In this document: positions 7,257-16,709 of the stretch, one piece after another | How positions within the stretch are numbered: the stretch's first letter is position 1 | Layout: each line of letters starts with the position of its first letter | Origin: Rhodobacter sp. | Lineage (GTDB): Bacteria; Pseudomonadota; Alphaproteobacteria; Rhodobacterales; Rhodobacteraceae | Direction: 5' to 3' | Length of the DNA: 39,847 nucleotides | NCBI GenBank assembly: GCA_022824145.1 | Contig: JAJEAY010000266.1 | Coordinates: 1 to 39,847, forward strand | Made by a program: the position numbers and the translations under genes | The notes under the pieces: generated by a model | Databases searched by the model: none | Told to the model about the DNA's origin: nothing | What the model saw: the letters and a program-made list of their open reading frames with translations, nothing else

Positions 7257-9119
7257 TCAGTGGAAGAAGGCGTAAATGGTCTCGGCCAGGTTGCTGGAAA
7301 TGCCGTCTACCGCCTTCAGGTCGGCCAGATCAGCTTGGCTGACGGCCTTGGCGCTGCCGAAATGCTGCAGAAGCGCGCGTTTTCGGGCGGCGCCGACGCC
7401 CGGGACTTCGTCCAAAGGTGTTGCGCCAACAGCCCGGGAGCGGACCTGCCGATGCGCGCCAATGGCAAAGCGATGGGCCTCGTCACGCAGGCGCTGGATG
7501 AAATAAAGCACGGGATCGTTGTGGCGGAGCGCCATTGGCCGTGCGCCTGTCCGGTGAAACTCTTCCCTGCCTGCGTTGCGGTTCACTCCCTTGGCGACGC
7601 CGATCATGGGAATGTCCGAAACGCCAAGTTCGGCCATTGTCCCATGTGCCGCACTCACCTGCCCCGCTCCGCCGTCAATCAGCAGGAGGTCTGGCCAGGA
7701 AGAGGATTCCCGGTCTGGATCCTCCTTGAGAAGTCTCCGGAATCGGCGCGAGAGAACCTCTCTCATCATTCCAAAGTCATCGCCGGGAGAAAGCGCGCTG
7801 TCCTTTATGTTGAACTTCCGGTAATCGGATTTCAGCAGGCCGTCCCGCCCGGCGACAATCATGCCGCCGACGGCGTTCGTGCCCTGGATGTGGCTGTTGT
7901 CATAGACCTCGATTCTGTTTGGCGGGCCGTCGAGGCCGAAGGCATCGGCTATTCCGGTCAGCAGCCGTGCCTGGGTCGCGGTCTCCGCCATCTTTCGGGC
8001 CAGGCTTTCGCGCGCGTTCCTCAGGGCTCCTGCCACGAGTTCGTGCTTCTCGCCGCGCTTGGGAACGGAAATCCTCACCCGTCGGCCCGCTTTCCCGCTC
8101 AGCGCGTCCTCCATCAGGTCGGCGTCTTCGATTTCGTCGGAGAGGATCAGCTGACGCGGCGGCGGCTTGTTCGCATAGAACTGCCCGATGAATGCCTGCA
8201 GCGCTTCAGAGGCGCTTTCCGTCCCGCCTAGGCGGGGGAAGTAATCCCGATTGCCCCAGTTCTGGTTCGCGCGGATGAAGAAGACTTGAACGCATGCCTC
8301 GCCTCCGTCCATATGCAGGGCAATCACATCCGCCTCCGGCACGCTGCGCGGGTTTATCCCTTGGACTCCCTGCACCTGCGTAAGCGCGCGGATGCGATCG
8401 CGAATCGCAGCCGCGCGTTCGAACTCGAGTTTCCCGCTGGCTTCGCGCATTTCCTCAGCCATCTGCGCCTGGATGCCGGTTGTCTTTCCCTGGAGGAAGC
8501 GCTCCGCATCCTTAACCAATGCGGAATAGTCCGTTTCGCTGATTCTGCCGACGCAGGGTGCGCTGCAGCGCTTGATCTGATGGAGCAGGCAGGGACGGGT
8601 TCGGCCTTCGAAGGTCGAGTCGGTGCAGTTGCGCAGAAGGAAGATCTTCTGAAGCTGGTTCAGCGTCCTGTTCACGGCGCCTGCACTGGCGAACGGGCCG
8701 TAATAGCTTCCCTTCTCCTTCTTCGCGCCGCGGTGCTTCCTTATCTGCGGAAATGCGTGATCCATTGTGACGAGAATGTTGGGAAACGATTTGTCGTCCC
8801 GGAGCAGCACGTTGTAGCGGGGCTTGAGCTGCTTGATGAGGTTCTGCTCCAGAAGCAGAGCTTCGGTTTCGGTGCGTGTCGTGAGGAACATCATCGAAGC
8901 CGTTTCGCGAATCATCCGTTCGATTCGCGGGGAATGCCCCGTCGGCCTTGTGTATGCCGAAACCCGTGCCTGCAGATCCCGGGCTTTGCCGACATAGAGC
9001 ACCCGGTTCCGGGCATCGAGCATTCTGTAAACGCCCGGTGAACCGCCCAGCGTCTTAACGTATTCCCGGATCAGTCCGTATCCGCTGGATTGGCGTTCAG
9101 TGCAGTTATGTTCAGTCAA
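7257..9119 (-). CDS. uvrC: Excinuclease ABC subunit UvrC
   Basis: A 620-residue nucleotide-excision-repair nuclease that makes both incisions around UvrB-bound lesions. It has a GIY-YIG domain near the N-terminus ([21 protein letters not shown]), a UVR motif around residues 205-240 ([16 protein letters not shown]), an RNase-H-like nuclease domain ([26 protein letters not shown]) and a C-terminal helix-hairpin-helix ([19 protein letters not shown]). The start must be TTG 9119: an in-frame TGA lies just upstream, no ATG occurs for about 30 codons, and GAGGG sits seven bases before the TTG. Confidence 0.97.
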   Translation of the reverse strand: MTEHNCTERQSSGYGLIREYVKTLGGSPGVYRMLDARNRVLYVGKARDLQARVSAYTRPTGHSPRIERMIRETASMMFLTTRTETEALLLEQNLIKQLKPRYNVLLRDDKSFPNILVTMDHAFPQIRKHRGAKKEKGSYYGPFASAGAVNRTLNQLQKIFLLRNCTDSTFEGRTRPCLLHQIKRCSAPCVGRISETDYSALVKDAERFLQGKTTGIQAQMAEEMREASGKLEFERAAAIRDRIRALTQVQGVQGINPRSVPEADVIALHMDGGEACVQVFFIRANQNWGNRDYFPRLGGTESASEALQAFIGQFYANKPPPRQLILSDEIEDADLMEDALSGKAGRRVRISVPKRGEKHELVAGALRNARESLARKMAETATQARLLTGIADAFGLDGPPNRIEVYDNSHIQGTNAVGGMIVAGRDGLLKSDYRKFNIKDSALSPGDDFGMMREVLSRRFRRLLKEDPDRESSSWPDLLLIDGGAGQVSAAHGTMAELGVSDIPMIGVAKGVNRNAGREEFHRTGARPMALRHNDPVLYFIQRLRDEAHRFAIGAHRQVRSRAVGATPLDEVPGVGAARKRALLQHFGSAKAVSQADLADLKAVDGISSNLAETIYAFFH

Positions 9120-9429
9120 GCGTCAACCCTCGCTTCCTGATTTGGCTGAACCGATGTGTGCCGAATGGCAAGCGAAAAGTAATCCACGGATGCTGTGGAT
9201 AAACCTGGTGACAGAATTTTTGCTTTCAGGAATTTCGCTTAGATTCCATCCGCTTCCCTGAATTGCCTAAATTTTAGGCAAGTTCACAAGTCATTGATAT
9301 TTTGGAATAAATTAAAATTCGCGTGTAAGCGGTTGATTTTTCCGCCTAAAATGTAACGAAATTGCTACAGTTTCGGAATCGGTGCAAAAGTCTGACGCGC
9401 CGCAGCATGGCCGTTCGCAGGGGAAAATT
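9120..9429. promoter_or_regulatory. A+T-rich uvrC upstream region with a palindrome and one DnaA box
   Basis: This is a 310-bp gap between a minus-strand SDR gene and uvrC, unusually A+T-rich for the window. It contains a perfect DnaA-box sequence TGTGGATAA (9194-9202), a perfect palindrome TGCCTAAA-T-TTTAGGCA (9264-9280) and a further half site GCCTAAA (9344-9350). The paired GCCTAAA sites look like a repressor or activator operator, and the A+T-rich block probably holds the uvrC promoter. No LexA-type GTTC-N7-GTTC pair was found. One DnaA box is too little to call an origin. Confidence 0.45.
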
Positions 9430-10215
9430 CTATTCCGGCCTGGAGTTCAGGACATCCGACGTGGCCCAGCCAATGTGCTGGCCACCGTCCACACACAGAA
9501 GCTGGCCTGTCACAGCAGGCGCATGCAGGAAAAATCGAAGCGCATCGACGATGTCCTGGGGATTGGCGCCGCGGCCGAGAACCGTTGAGGCACGCTGCCT
9601 CGCGAAATGATCGGCTGACTGACGATGGCCCTGCAACGTCGGTCCCGGGCCGATGGCATTGACCCGGACACGGGGTGCGAGCGCTTGGGCCGCGGTCTTT
9701 GTGAGGGTCCAAAGACCTGATTTCGCAATTGTGTAAGTCATGAATTCCGGTGTCAGTTTCCTGACCCGCTGGTCAATCATGTTGATCGCCAGCGCTTCAG
9801 CCCGAAGCTCTCCGTTTTCCTCTCTCTTCGGCGCTGGCGCCTGTGCCGCCAGTGCCTGGATGAGTACGAAGGGAGCGCGCAGGTTGGATTCGATATGCCG
9901 GTCCCAGCTTTGCCGGGTAGCGGTTCCGATGCTGTCGTATTCGAAGATCGAAGCGTTGTTGACCAGTACCGTGATCGGGCCACCGAGTGCCTCGGCTGCG
10001 GACGGAAGCAGGGCCTGTGTGGCAGATTCGTCCAGAAGATCGGCCTGAAGGGAGACTGCGCTGCGGCCCAGTTCAAGGATCTCCGAAACAGCCCTGTCAG
10101 CGGGCGTGCTGTAATGATGGACGGCGACGTTGAACCCTTCCTGCGCCAGCGCTCGGGCCATGGCGCGTCCCAGCCGCGCGCCGGCGCCGGTCACCAATGC
10201 GTTAGGTGTCTGCAT
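9430..10215 (-). CDS. SDR oxidoreductase, pteridine-reductase-like (FolM/PTR1 type)
   Basis: A 261-residue NAD(P)H-dependent short-chain dehydrogenase/reductase. The nucleotide motif is VTGAGARLGRA near residues 8-18. This T-G-x3-R-x-G form is characteristic of pteridine reductases, which favour NADPH. The catalytic residues Asp148, Tyr161 and Lys165 (MIDQRV, TYTIAK) have the Asp-13-Tyr-4-Lys spacing recalled for PTR1, and the usual SDR catalytic Ser is absent. GPGPTL and DGGQHIGW close the fold. Reduction of a dihydropterin is therefore plausible, but substrate is an inference. It lies 30 bp downstream of the cation antiporter gene, probably in the same operon. Confidence 0.85.
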   Translation of the reverse strand: MQTPNALVTGAGARLGRAMARALAQEGFNVAVHHYSTPADRAVSEILELGRSAVSLQADLLDESATQALLPSAAEALGGPITVLVNNASIFEYDSIGTATRQSWDRHIESNLRAPFVLIQALAAQAPAPKREENGELRAEALAINMIDQRVRKLTPEFMTYTIAKSGLWTLTKTAAQALAPRVRVNAIGPGPTLQGHRQSADHFARQRASTVLGRGANPQDIVDALRFFLHAPAVTGQLLCVDGGQHIGWATSDVLNSRPE

Positions 10216-10245
10216 ACGGCCTGCGTCCGTGGCACTGTTCAGGAG

Positions 10246-11187
10246 TCATGTGAGCACAATCATAACATAGGCAATATACAGCGTGAACAGGACAGCTCCT
10301 GTGATCCTGGAAATCCTGTACCCGGCGAGCACGAAGGGCGCGAGGAACAGCGATGCGGCAAGCATGACCCATAGGTCGAATTCAAGGAACGAAGGTTCGA
10401 TCGGAACAGCGCCAAGCAGCGATGAGACGCCGATGATTGCCAGCAGGTTGAAAATGTTGGAACCGATCACGTTGCCAAGGATGACGTCGGCACGGCGCCG
10501 AATGGCCGCAACTGCCGTCGTGGCGAGTTCCGGAAGCGAAGTGCCTACCGCCACCAGCGTAAGCCCGATGGCGGATTCACTGATCCCCAAGGTGCCCGCT
10601 ATGCTCACAGCGCCGTCCACGAGCAGACCGGCCCCGAACGGAAGTCCGACGAGGGCGAAAGCCATCAGCAGGGCGAGTCTGACCGGGGACATTGACGGAT
10701 CGGCGCCTTTGACATCGCCGGGCTCGCTGTGAGGGTCACGCAGCTGGCTCCGCGCCTGCCGTATCTGGTCGAAAGTCACTGCGGCCAGGAATCCCAGTAG
10801 AATTATGCCATGCATCCAGGTCAATGGGCCAAGTAAACAGAGCGCAATGAACAGAAAGGTGGCAACCGCCATGAAAAGGTAAGACCGGCCGGTTCCGGAA
10901 ATCCGGGTGTCGATTCCTGAGATCAGCGCCGGCAGTCCAAGGACCAGGAGTACATTGGAAATGTTCGAACCCACCACGTTGCCAAGCGCAATGCCGGGCA
11001 CTCCGTCAAGAACGGCGCGGGCCGATATAAACATTTCCGGAGCCGATGTGCCGAAGCTGACGACCGTCAGGCTTACGATCAATGCGGGGATTCGCAGGCG
11101 GATGGATAGGTTTACGGCTCCGCGGACAAGCGCATCGCCAGCCACAAGCAGAATTGCCAGGCCAAGAGCGGCATAGGCGAAATCCAA
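10246..11187 (-). CDS. Calcium/sodium antiporter, CaCA family (YrbG-like)
   Basis: A 313-residue inner-membrane cation exchanger with the two inverted alpha-repeats that define the CaCA superfamily. Repeat 1 is FGTSAPEMF with GNVVGSNISNVLLVLG; repeat 2 is VGTSLPELAT with GNVIGSNIFNLLAIIG. The acidic residues in GTSxPE coordinate the ion. About ten hydrophobic segments are separated by one hydrophilic loop (RQARSQLRDPHSEPGDVKG). The start is TTG 11187, four bases after the stop of the small zinc-ribbon gene whose end supplies the AAGGG ribosome site. Exchange of Na+ or H+ for Ca2+ is the family role. Confidence 0.93.
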   Translation of the reverse strand: MDFAYAALGLAILLVAGDALVRGAVNLSIRLRIPALIVSLTVVSFGTSAPEMFISARAVLDGVPGIALGNVVGSNISNVLLVLGLPALISGIDTRISGTGRSYLFMAVATFLFIALCLLGPLTWMHGIILLGFLAAVTFDQIRQARSQLRDPHSEPGDVKGADPSMSPVRLALLMAFALVGLPFGAGLLVDGAVSIAGTLGISESAIGLTLVAVGTSLPELATTAVAAIRRRADVILGNVIGSNIFNLLAIIGVSSLLGAVPIEPSFLEFDLWVMLAASLFLAPFVLAGYRISRITGAVLFTLYIAYVMIVLT

Positions 11188-11191
11188 TTGG

Positions 11192-11362
11192 TCAGCCCTT
11201 GCCGCAGTGGCACGGGCCTTTACCGAACATGTGTCGACCGCAGCGCGGACATCTGCGCCAACCGAGGCTGCGGTGTCCCGTCCTTCCTGGAAGCCTTAGC
11301 CGTCCGAGCATCGCAAGTACTGCCATGACCGCCAGGAAAAGGATGATGATCTTGACAATCAC
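11192..11362 (-). CDS. 56-residue membrane-anchored zinc-ribbon protein
   Basis: This tiny gene starts at GTG 11362, whose GTGA overlaps the sppA stop, and ends 4 bp before the antiporter start, so it is translationally coupled on both sides. It reads VIVKIIILFLAVMAVLAML, one membrane helix, then RRCPRCGRHMFGKGPCHCGKG: two CxxC/CxC-type Cys pairs that look like a zinc ribbon. I recall similar short proteins beside sppA-like genes in Rhodobacterales, without assigned function. The tight packing and intact Cys residues argue strongly that it is real. Confidence 0.8.
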   Translation of the reverse strand: MIVKIIILFLAVMAVLAMLGRLRLPGRTGHRSLGWRRCPRCGRHMFGKGPCHCGKG

Positions 11363-12162
11363 AGGCCGAACCGCCCGTAATGAATGCGTTCTTCCGCAAC
11401 GCTGACAGCGTCTTCGATCAATCGTCCGCCGAGACGCTGGAACAGCCCGCGCTTCGGTCCATATTGCAGGAAGCGGACTTTTGCCCCGAAGATTTCCTTC
11501 ATCTTCGGAACGACATGGCCGATTCCGTCCGCGAGGCCCATATCCACCGAAGAACTGCCTACCCAGACGTCGCCGGTAAACAGTTCCGCGCTGTCGTTCA
11601 GCCGGGAACCCCGTGCTGACCTGACATGTTCAATGAACGTATCGTGGATCTGGGCCTGCCAGCCTTTGAGTTTCGTCACATCTTCCTGCCGCTCGGGTCG
11701 GAAGGGATCAAGCATCGACTTGGACTCGCCGGCGGTATGCACCCGGCGCTCGATTCCAAATTTCCCGATGAAGTCCTGCAATCCGAAAGTCGCGTAGATG
11801 ACGCCGATCGATCCGACGATCGAACCGGCGTCGACCCAGATTTCGTCGGCGGCGCAAGCCAGCCAGTAGCCGCCGGACGCCGCGACATCCTCGACAAAGG
11901 CGTAGACCTTGATGTTCCGTTCGCTGGCCAGCCGGCGGATGCGCGAAGTGATGAGGCTTGACTGGGCCACGCTTCCGCCTGGAGAGTTGATGACGAGGGC
12001 CACGGCGGAAGGCTTTCCCTTGCGGAACGCCCGCTCGATCATCGGTGCGAGGTCCGAATCGCTGAGGGTGCCGCCCCGTTTGCTGCTGGCGATCACGCCG
12101 GTAAGCCGGATCACCGCGACACAGGGGCTCCTTCTGAATCTTGATGGGATTGGAAATTTCAT
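11359..12162 (-). CDS. S49-family serine protease, SppA/SohB-like
   Basis: A 267-residue signal-peptide-peptidase-type protease of the short (single-domain) class. The Ser/Lys catalytic dyad is visible: Ser96 in VEDVAASGGYW and Lys148 in TAGESKSMLDPF. LVINSPGGSVAQS (about 57-69) forms the oxyanion region typical of the ClpP/crotonase fold. There is no clear N-terminal membrane helix, unlike E. coli SppA and SohB, so it may be cytoplasmic or peripheral. It heads a tight operon with the zinc-ribbon protein, antiporter and SDR. The family degrades cleaved signal peptides or membrane-protein fragments. Confidence 0.92.
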   Translation of the reverse strand: MKFPIPSRFRRSPCVAVIRLTGVIASSKRGGTLSDSDLAPMIERAFRKGKPSAVALVINSPGGSVAQSSLITSRIRRLASERNIKVYAFVEDVAASGGYWLACAADEIWVDAGSIVGSIGVIYATFGLQDFIGKFGIERRVHTAGESKSMLDPFRPERQEDVTKLKGWQAQIHDTFIEHVRSARGSRLNDSAELFTGDVWVGSSSVDMGLADGIGHVVPKMKEIFGAKVRFLQYGPKRGLFQRLGGRLIEDAVSVAEERIHYGRFGL

Positions 12163-12450
12163 GGGGTGGATTTAGTGGCGTGGAGGCCGGAGGGCAAGGC
12201 CGAACCCTGCACCGCAGCCGCAGTTGTTTCGTTCTGCCGGGTGGTGCGGCTCTGCAGCGCAGCATATTCGGGAGCCGTGACCGACGCCTGAGCCGAAGTT
12301 TCAGGTTTGCGGGAACAGCGAAGAGTCAGTTAAAGTCATTGCGCGGACGGCAGGTTGAAGTGGGAAATCCGGCGCTGCTACTCTCAGCTCTCACCGAGCC
12401 CGGATGGGTTGGGAGAATTGTTCATTCAATGCTCTCTCGAACCGACCCGG

Positions 12451-13212
12451 TCAGTCCTTGAGTCTCCATCCCGTCCTGAATATCCACCAGACAAGGCCGA
12501 GGCAGACGCCAGTGAAACCGAGAATCGCCACCAGACTGATTCCGGGCGAAACGTCGGCAAGGCCGAAGAATGCCCAGCGGAAACCCGAAACCAGATAGAT
12601 CACCGGATTGAACAGGGCGACTGTCTGCCATGTGGACGGAAGCATGGAGACCGAGAAGAACGCACCGCCGAGGAATACCAATGGCGTAATGACCAGAAGC
12701 GGGATCAGCTGGAGTTCCTCGAAATCCTTTGCCCATATGCCGACGATGAAACCGAAGAGGCTGAAGGAAAGGCAGGTGAGCACAAGGAAGGCCAGCATCC
12801 AGATCGGGTGCAGGATCTGCAGCGGAACGAACAGGAAGGCGGTCGCCAGAATGATCAGGCCGATTATCAGCGATTTCGTTGCGGCCGCGCAGACATAGCC
12901 TATCACGATCTCAATAAAGCTGAGCGGCGCGGAAAGCAGTTCATAGACCGTGCCCGTGAACTTGGGAAGATAGATTGCGAAGCTCGCGTTGGAGACCGAC
13001 TGCATTGTCACAGACAGCATGATCAGTCCAGGCACAATGAATGCGCCGTAGCTGATGCCATCGACCTCGGAGATGCGGCTGCCGATGGCAGTTCCGAAGA
13101 CGACGAAGTAGAGCGACGTCGAAATGACCGGCGAAATGATCGACTGCCAGATCGTGCGCCATGTGCGGGCCATCTCGAACCTGTAGATGGCGAGGATTGC
13201 GTGCCAGTTCAT
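12451..13212 (-). CDS. ABC-2 type exporter, permease subunit
   Basis: A 253-residue membrane protein of the ABC-2 class, with six hydrophobic segments and the conserved tail-end motif region [37 protein letters not shown] near residues 57-77 is typical of drug/polysaccharide exporter permeases of the NodJ/YadH type. ATG 13212 overlaps the stop of the ATPase gene (ATGA), so the two form one transporter. The cargo cannot be told from the sequence. Confidence 0.93.
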   Translation of the reverse strand: MNWHAILAIYRFEMARTWRTIWQSIISPVISTSLYFVVFGTAIGSRISEVDGISYGAFIVPGLIMLSVTMQSVSNASFAIYLPKFTGTVYELLSAPLSFIEIVIGYVCAAATKSLIIGLIILATAFLFVPLQILHPIWMLAFLVLTCLSFSLFGFIVGIWAKDFEELQLIPLLVITPLVFLGGAFFSVSMLPSTWQTVALFNPVIYLVSGFRWAFFGLADVSPGISLVAILGFTGVCLGLVWWIFRTGWRLKD

Positions 13213-14138
13213 GCGGCATCCTTAACAAGGTCGACGAAAATGTCCTCAAGGCTTGACTGCCGCGTCTGGACGTCACGCAGAACAAGGCCCGCCGCCGAAA
13301 TAGCGGAGAGCAACGCGGTGATTCCCGGGCGTTTCCCGGCCATTGAGACGTAGGAAAAGACCAGCGAATGCTCGTCATGCCCTCGCCTGAGGCCATATCC
13401 GGCGAGGCTCTCAGGGATTTCACCGACGGGTTCCTGCAGTTCGATGATCATTTCCTTCTTGCCCATTCTGCGCATCAATGCATCTGTCTCTTCAACAAGC
13501 AGAATCTCGCCCTTTGAGATGACTCCGACCCGGTCTGAGATGGCCTCCGCCTCTTCTATGTAATGGGTGGTCAGTATGATCGTGGTGCCCCGTTCCTTGA
13601 GGCTGCGGACCGTTCGCCACATGTCCTTGCGCAGCTCCACATCGACGCCAGCCGTTGGCTCGTCAAGAAAGAGCACTTTTGGCTCATGGGCCAGCGCCTT
13701 TCCAATCAGTACGCGGCGCTTCATGCCGCCGGAGAGCCCGAACACCTGATCATCGCGTCTGTCCCAGAGCGAGAGCGTCTTCAGAATCTCTTCGATGAAA
13801 GCATCGCTGCGCGGAAGGCCGAACAGTCCGCGTGACAGGCGAAGGGTGTTTCCGACCCGTTCGAACGGTTCGAGACTGACTTCCTGCGGCACGATTCCCA
13901 CGAGTTGCCGCGCGGCGCGGTAATCGGTGACCACATCATGGCCGCCAACCTTTATCGAGCCGGAAGTCATGGTTGAAATTCCGCAGATCACTGAAATCAA
14001 AGTAGTTTTTCCGGCACCGTTTGGCCCGAGAAGGGCGAGAATCTCGCCCTCCTCGATCTGGAGTGACACGCCCTTGAGAGCGTCGGTCCCACCTGAATAG
14101 GTCTTGCGCACGTCACGCAGTTCGATCATCGGGGCCAT
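13209..14138 (-). CDS. ABC-2 type exporter, ATP-binding subunit
   Basis: A 309-residue ABC ATPase with every motif intact: Walker [10 protein letters not shown] (Lys44), signature LSGGMKRR (135-142), Walker [13 protein letters not shown] (Glu160) and a switch His in [10 protein letters not shown]. The C-terminal about 80 residues form the extra regulatory domain found in NodI/YadG-type ATPases. ATG 14138 is followed nine bases later by another ATG (MIELRDV), which is an equally good start. It is paired with the downstream permease. Confidence 0.95.
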   Translation of the reverse strand: MAPMIELRDVRKTYSGGTDALKGVSLQIEEGEILALLGPNGAGKTTLISVICGISTMTSGSIKVGGHDVVTDYRAARQLVGIVPQEVSLEPFERVGNTLRLSRGLFGLPRSDAFIEEILKTLSLWDRRDDQVFGLSGGMKRRVLIGKALAHEPKVLFLDEPTAGVDVELRKDMWRTVRSLKERGTTIILTTHYIEEAEAISDRVGVISKGEILLVEETDALMRRMGKKEMIIELQEPVGEIPESLAGYGLRRGHDEHSLVFSYVSMAGKRPGITALLSAISAAGLVLRDVQTRQSSLEDIFVDLVKDAA

Positions 14139-14343
14139 GGCGGATATCCTGTTGGCTGGCAGCTTCCGGTTCGGAGTTCGAAGGCTTTTCCGCGGGTTGG
14201 CGGACCTCGGCGGTCAGTCCATGACATCGATTTCCATCTACCGCAATGAATTCCGGTCCGGGGTTTATGGGGCGGTCCTTCAATGCAGGGAGATTTGATT
14301 GGTGACAGGAGAAGCCTGGCGGTTCGTGCTTCGGTGACGGCGC

Positions 14344-15075
14344 TTAACCTCGGCCGATATAAGGCATTTTGGTTGCCATTACGGTCATGAACTGGACATT
14401 CGCCTGCAACGGCAGCTCCGCCATGTGGAGGACGGACTCCGCGACATGGCGTACATCCATCGTCTCCGGCTCTGGCAGTCCGGCTGACCGTGCCCGTTCG
14501 CACTGCTGCTCAACCATAGGCGTCCGTGCGTTGCCGATGTCAATCTGCCCACAGGCGATGTTGAACGGCCTTCCGTCAAGGCTCAGTGAACGCGTCATGC
14601 CTGTGATCGCGTGCTTTGTGGATGTGTAGCAGACCGACCCGTCTCTTGGGACATGGGCGCTGATGGATCCGTTGTTGATGATTCGCCCGCCCTGCGGTTC
14701 CTGCCCGCGCATGGCCGAGAACGCCTGCCGCGCGCATAGGAACATTCCGTTCAGATTGACGTTCACCACGTCCATCCAGGTCTCCACAGGCACTTCATCG
14801 ATTGGGGCCGCCACGCCGAAGATGCCTGCGTTGTTGAACAGAACGTCAAGCCTGCCCGCTGTGCGCCTGAACCGCGCAAACGCGTTTTCCACGGCGCTTG
14901 GGTCAGTCACGTCCGCCGGAAGAACGACGACATTGTCCTGTGCCAGCGCAAGTTCCGCCAGCGCTTCGGTCCGTCGCGCAAGGGCGCCGACGGTCCAGCC
15001 TTTCTTCAGGAACAGTTCGGCCGTCGCGCGTCCAACTCCGCTTGACGCTCCCGTAATCAGGATTGCTCCACTCAT
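14344..15075 (-). CDS. Classical SDR oxidoreductase
   Basis: A 243-residue NAD(P)-dependent short-chain dehydrogenase. Motifs are TGASSGVGRA (8-17), NNAG (81-84), Ser137 in NNGSISA, and Tyr150/Lys154 in CYTSTKHA. ARRTEA after the second strand (about 33-38) suggests NADP preference. The gene overlaps the end of the helicase gene by four bases (ATGA), so it is translated from the helicase mRNA. That functional pairing is unexplained, and the substrate is unknown. Confidence 0.92.
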   Translation of the reverse strand: MSGAILITGASSGVGRATAELFLKKGWTVGALARRTEALAELALAQDNVVVLPADVTDPSAVENAFARFRRTAGRLDVLFNNAGIFGVAAPIDEVPVETWMDVVNVNLNGMFLCARQAFSAMRGQEPQGGRIINNGSISAHVPRDGSVCYTSTKHAITGMTRSLSLDGRPFNIACGQIDIGNARTPMVEQQCERARSAGLPEPETMDVRHVAESVLHMAELPLQANVQFMTVMATKMPYIGRG

Positions 15076-16604
15076 TGTTCCGCCTCCTGGGCTGTTAGTG
15101 TCAGGGCCGTTGGCTCCGTCCTTAAATCATCAACCGTCAGTGCCGCTGCCGGCTTTGCAAGAGCATATCTTGTTACCCAGACCAGCCTTTCCTGCGCTCT
15201 GGTGATTGCAACATATGCCAGCCGCTTCCACAAGGGCAGGCCCGACTCGACCCGTTCCGATCGTGCCGCCGCCCAGATGTCCGGAGCGAAGACCTGCACG
15301 ATCGGCCACTGCGAACCCTGCGCCTTGTGAATGGTGACTGCAGCGCCGTGCAGAAACGTGGCACCCATTCGGGCCGCTATGGGTATGTACGGTTCCTCTC
15401 GATCGGGATCTTCGATCTTCACAATGGAGGAAACACCGGTTCGGGGATCCTCTGCGCCCAGCACATGTACGCGTGAGAATCCCGGCCGTTTCCCAAGGCC
15501 GAGATAGATCACCTGGGCTCCCTTGATCAGTCCGCGCGCCTCCAGCTCTATTCTCCGGCGGCGGTGCTTCAGCGGCAGCTCGACTCCGTCGCAGATCAGG
15601 GGCTCCCCCGGAAGAAGGCTGTCAGGCGGGGCGCCATGCGCGCCTCTGAATGCGCGAATCAGGCGCACACGGGTTGCGTTCCTCCAGACAAGAACCGGCG
15701 ACCGTGCCATCAGGTCGGTGCTTGCGCGCGGGCTGACCGAAACACGGTCATCTAAACGCGCGGCCTCCGCGATCCGGTTTTCGAAGTCCTCGAATCCGAG
15801 ACTGTCGTCGTTCAGGGCATGCGCGAGATCAAGGATGGGATTTCCCGCAGCCTGCCGGTGTATGCGGGAAAGTCCCAACCTGCGTGACCGGTCTAGCCGG
15901 TCAAACACCATCTCGCCGGATTCGCCGACAGGCGCGAGCTGCGCCGGGTCGCCGAACAGGACGAGCGTCGGAAATATTTTCCGAAGATCCTCGAGTCCGG
16001 CCTCGTCCAGCATGGACGCCTCGTCGACGAATCCGATGTCCAGGGGGTCGTCGCGCCGCGTCCAGCCGGTTATGAAATCCGATCCGCGCAGGCCAGCGGT
16101 AGCCAAGGCGCCCGGAACCGATTTGTGGGCTTTGTAGAATTCCCGGGCACGGTCGAGCGCCGCGTCAGTCAGCCCGGGGACTGCGGGCCGATTGCCGCCC
16201 GACGCCAGCCACTCAGCGACCTTTTCGTATTCCGGGTCATAGACTGGTGTGTACAGGATGCGATGGATTGTTGTCGCGGGAACGCCGCTGCCCCGCAGAA
16301 CGCTGGCTGCCTTGTTTGTGGGAGCGAGTATCGAAAGCGTTCGTTTTTTCTTCCAGCTTTTGCTTTGGTAATCGCCCGTGACGGTCTGGACGCCGACGTC
16401 ATCCAGCGCATGGAATATGCGCGAAAGCAGCATTGTCTTGCCTGATCCGGCGCGCCCAAGGACAGCCATGACATTCGGCCGTCGCTTTCGCGCTGGCTTG
16501 AGTCTGCCGCTCTGAACGTCCACGCCCGCTTCACGAAGCAGTTCGAATACGCGGTCGCAGGCCTCCGCCTGGTCTTTTGAGAACTGCACTTCGGTCAAAG
16601 CCAT
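15072..16604 (-). CDS. RecD-like SF1B DNA helicase
   Basis: A 510-residue ATP-dependent helicase of the RecD/TraA/Dda group. Motif I is LGRAGSGKTML (Lys56), motif II GFVDEASML (Asp194-Glu195), motif III FGDPAQLAPVG, followed by SRIHRQAAGNPI; near the C-terminus come TIHKAQGSQWP and YVAITRAQERLVWV (motifs V and VI). It lacks the long N-terminal region of RecD2 and is not beside recB/recC, so it is a stand-alone helicase. It is the first gene of a two-gene unit with the SDR at 14344-15075. Confidence 0.9.
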   Translation of the reverse strand: MALTEVQFSKDQAEACDRVFELLREAGVDVQSGRLKPARKRRPNVMAVLGRAGSGKTMLLSRIFHALDDVGVQTVTGDYQSKSWKKKRTLSILAPTNKAASVLRGSGVPATTIHRILYTPVYDPEYEKVAEWLASGGNRPAVPGLTDAALDRAREFYKAHKSVPGALATAGLRGSDFITGWTRRDDPLDIGFVDEASMLDEAGLEDLRKIFPTLVLFGDPAQLAPVGESGEMVFDRLDRSRRLGLSRIHRQAAGNPILDLAHALNDDSLGFEDFENRIAEAARLDDRVSVSPRASTDLMARSPVLVWRNATRVRLIRAFRGAHGAPPDSLLPGEPLICDGVELPLKHRRRRIELEARGLIKGAQVIYLGLGKRPGFSRVHVLGAEDPRTGVSSIVKIEDPDREEPYIPIAARMGATFLHGAAVTIHKAQGSQWPIVQVFAPDIWAAARSERVESGLPLWKRLAYVAITRAQERLVWVTRYALAKPAAALTVDDLRTEPTALTLTAQEAEQ

Positions 16605-16709
16605 GGCCTGACTTTATGCCGTCATCAAGGGATTAGAAACTGCGTTCCCTTCTCGGATCATGCCAAGCGACCGAGCGTCTCTGGGCAACGGAGGCCGGAG
16701 ATGTCCGCT

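Noticed and set aside
7260-8231. 323-codon plus-strand open frame
   Set aside because: Antisense to uvrC, which is complete.
9180-9360. Possible chromosome or plasmid replication origin (A+T-rich, DnaA box)
   Set aside because: Only one perfect DnaA box, no cluster and no replication gene next to it.
12355-13353. 332-codon plus-strand open frame
   Set aside because: Antisense to the ABC permease and ATPase; Arg/Asp/Glu-rich shadow composition.
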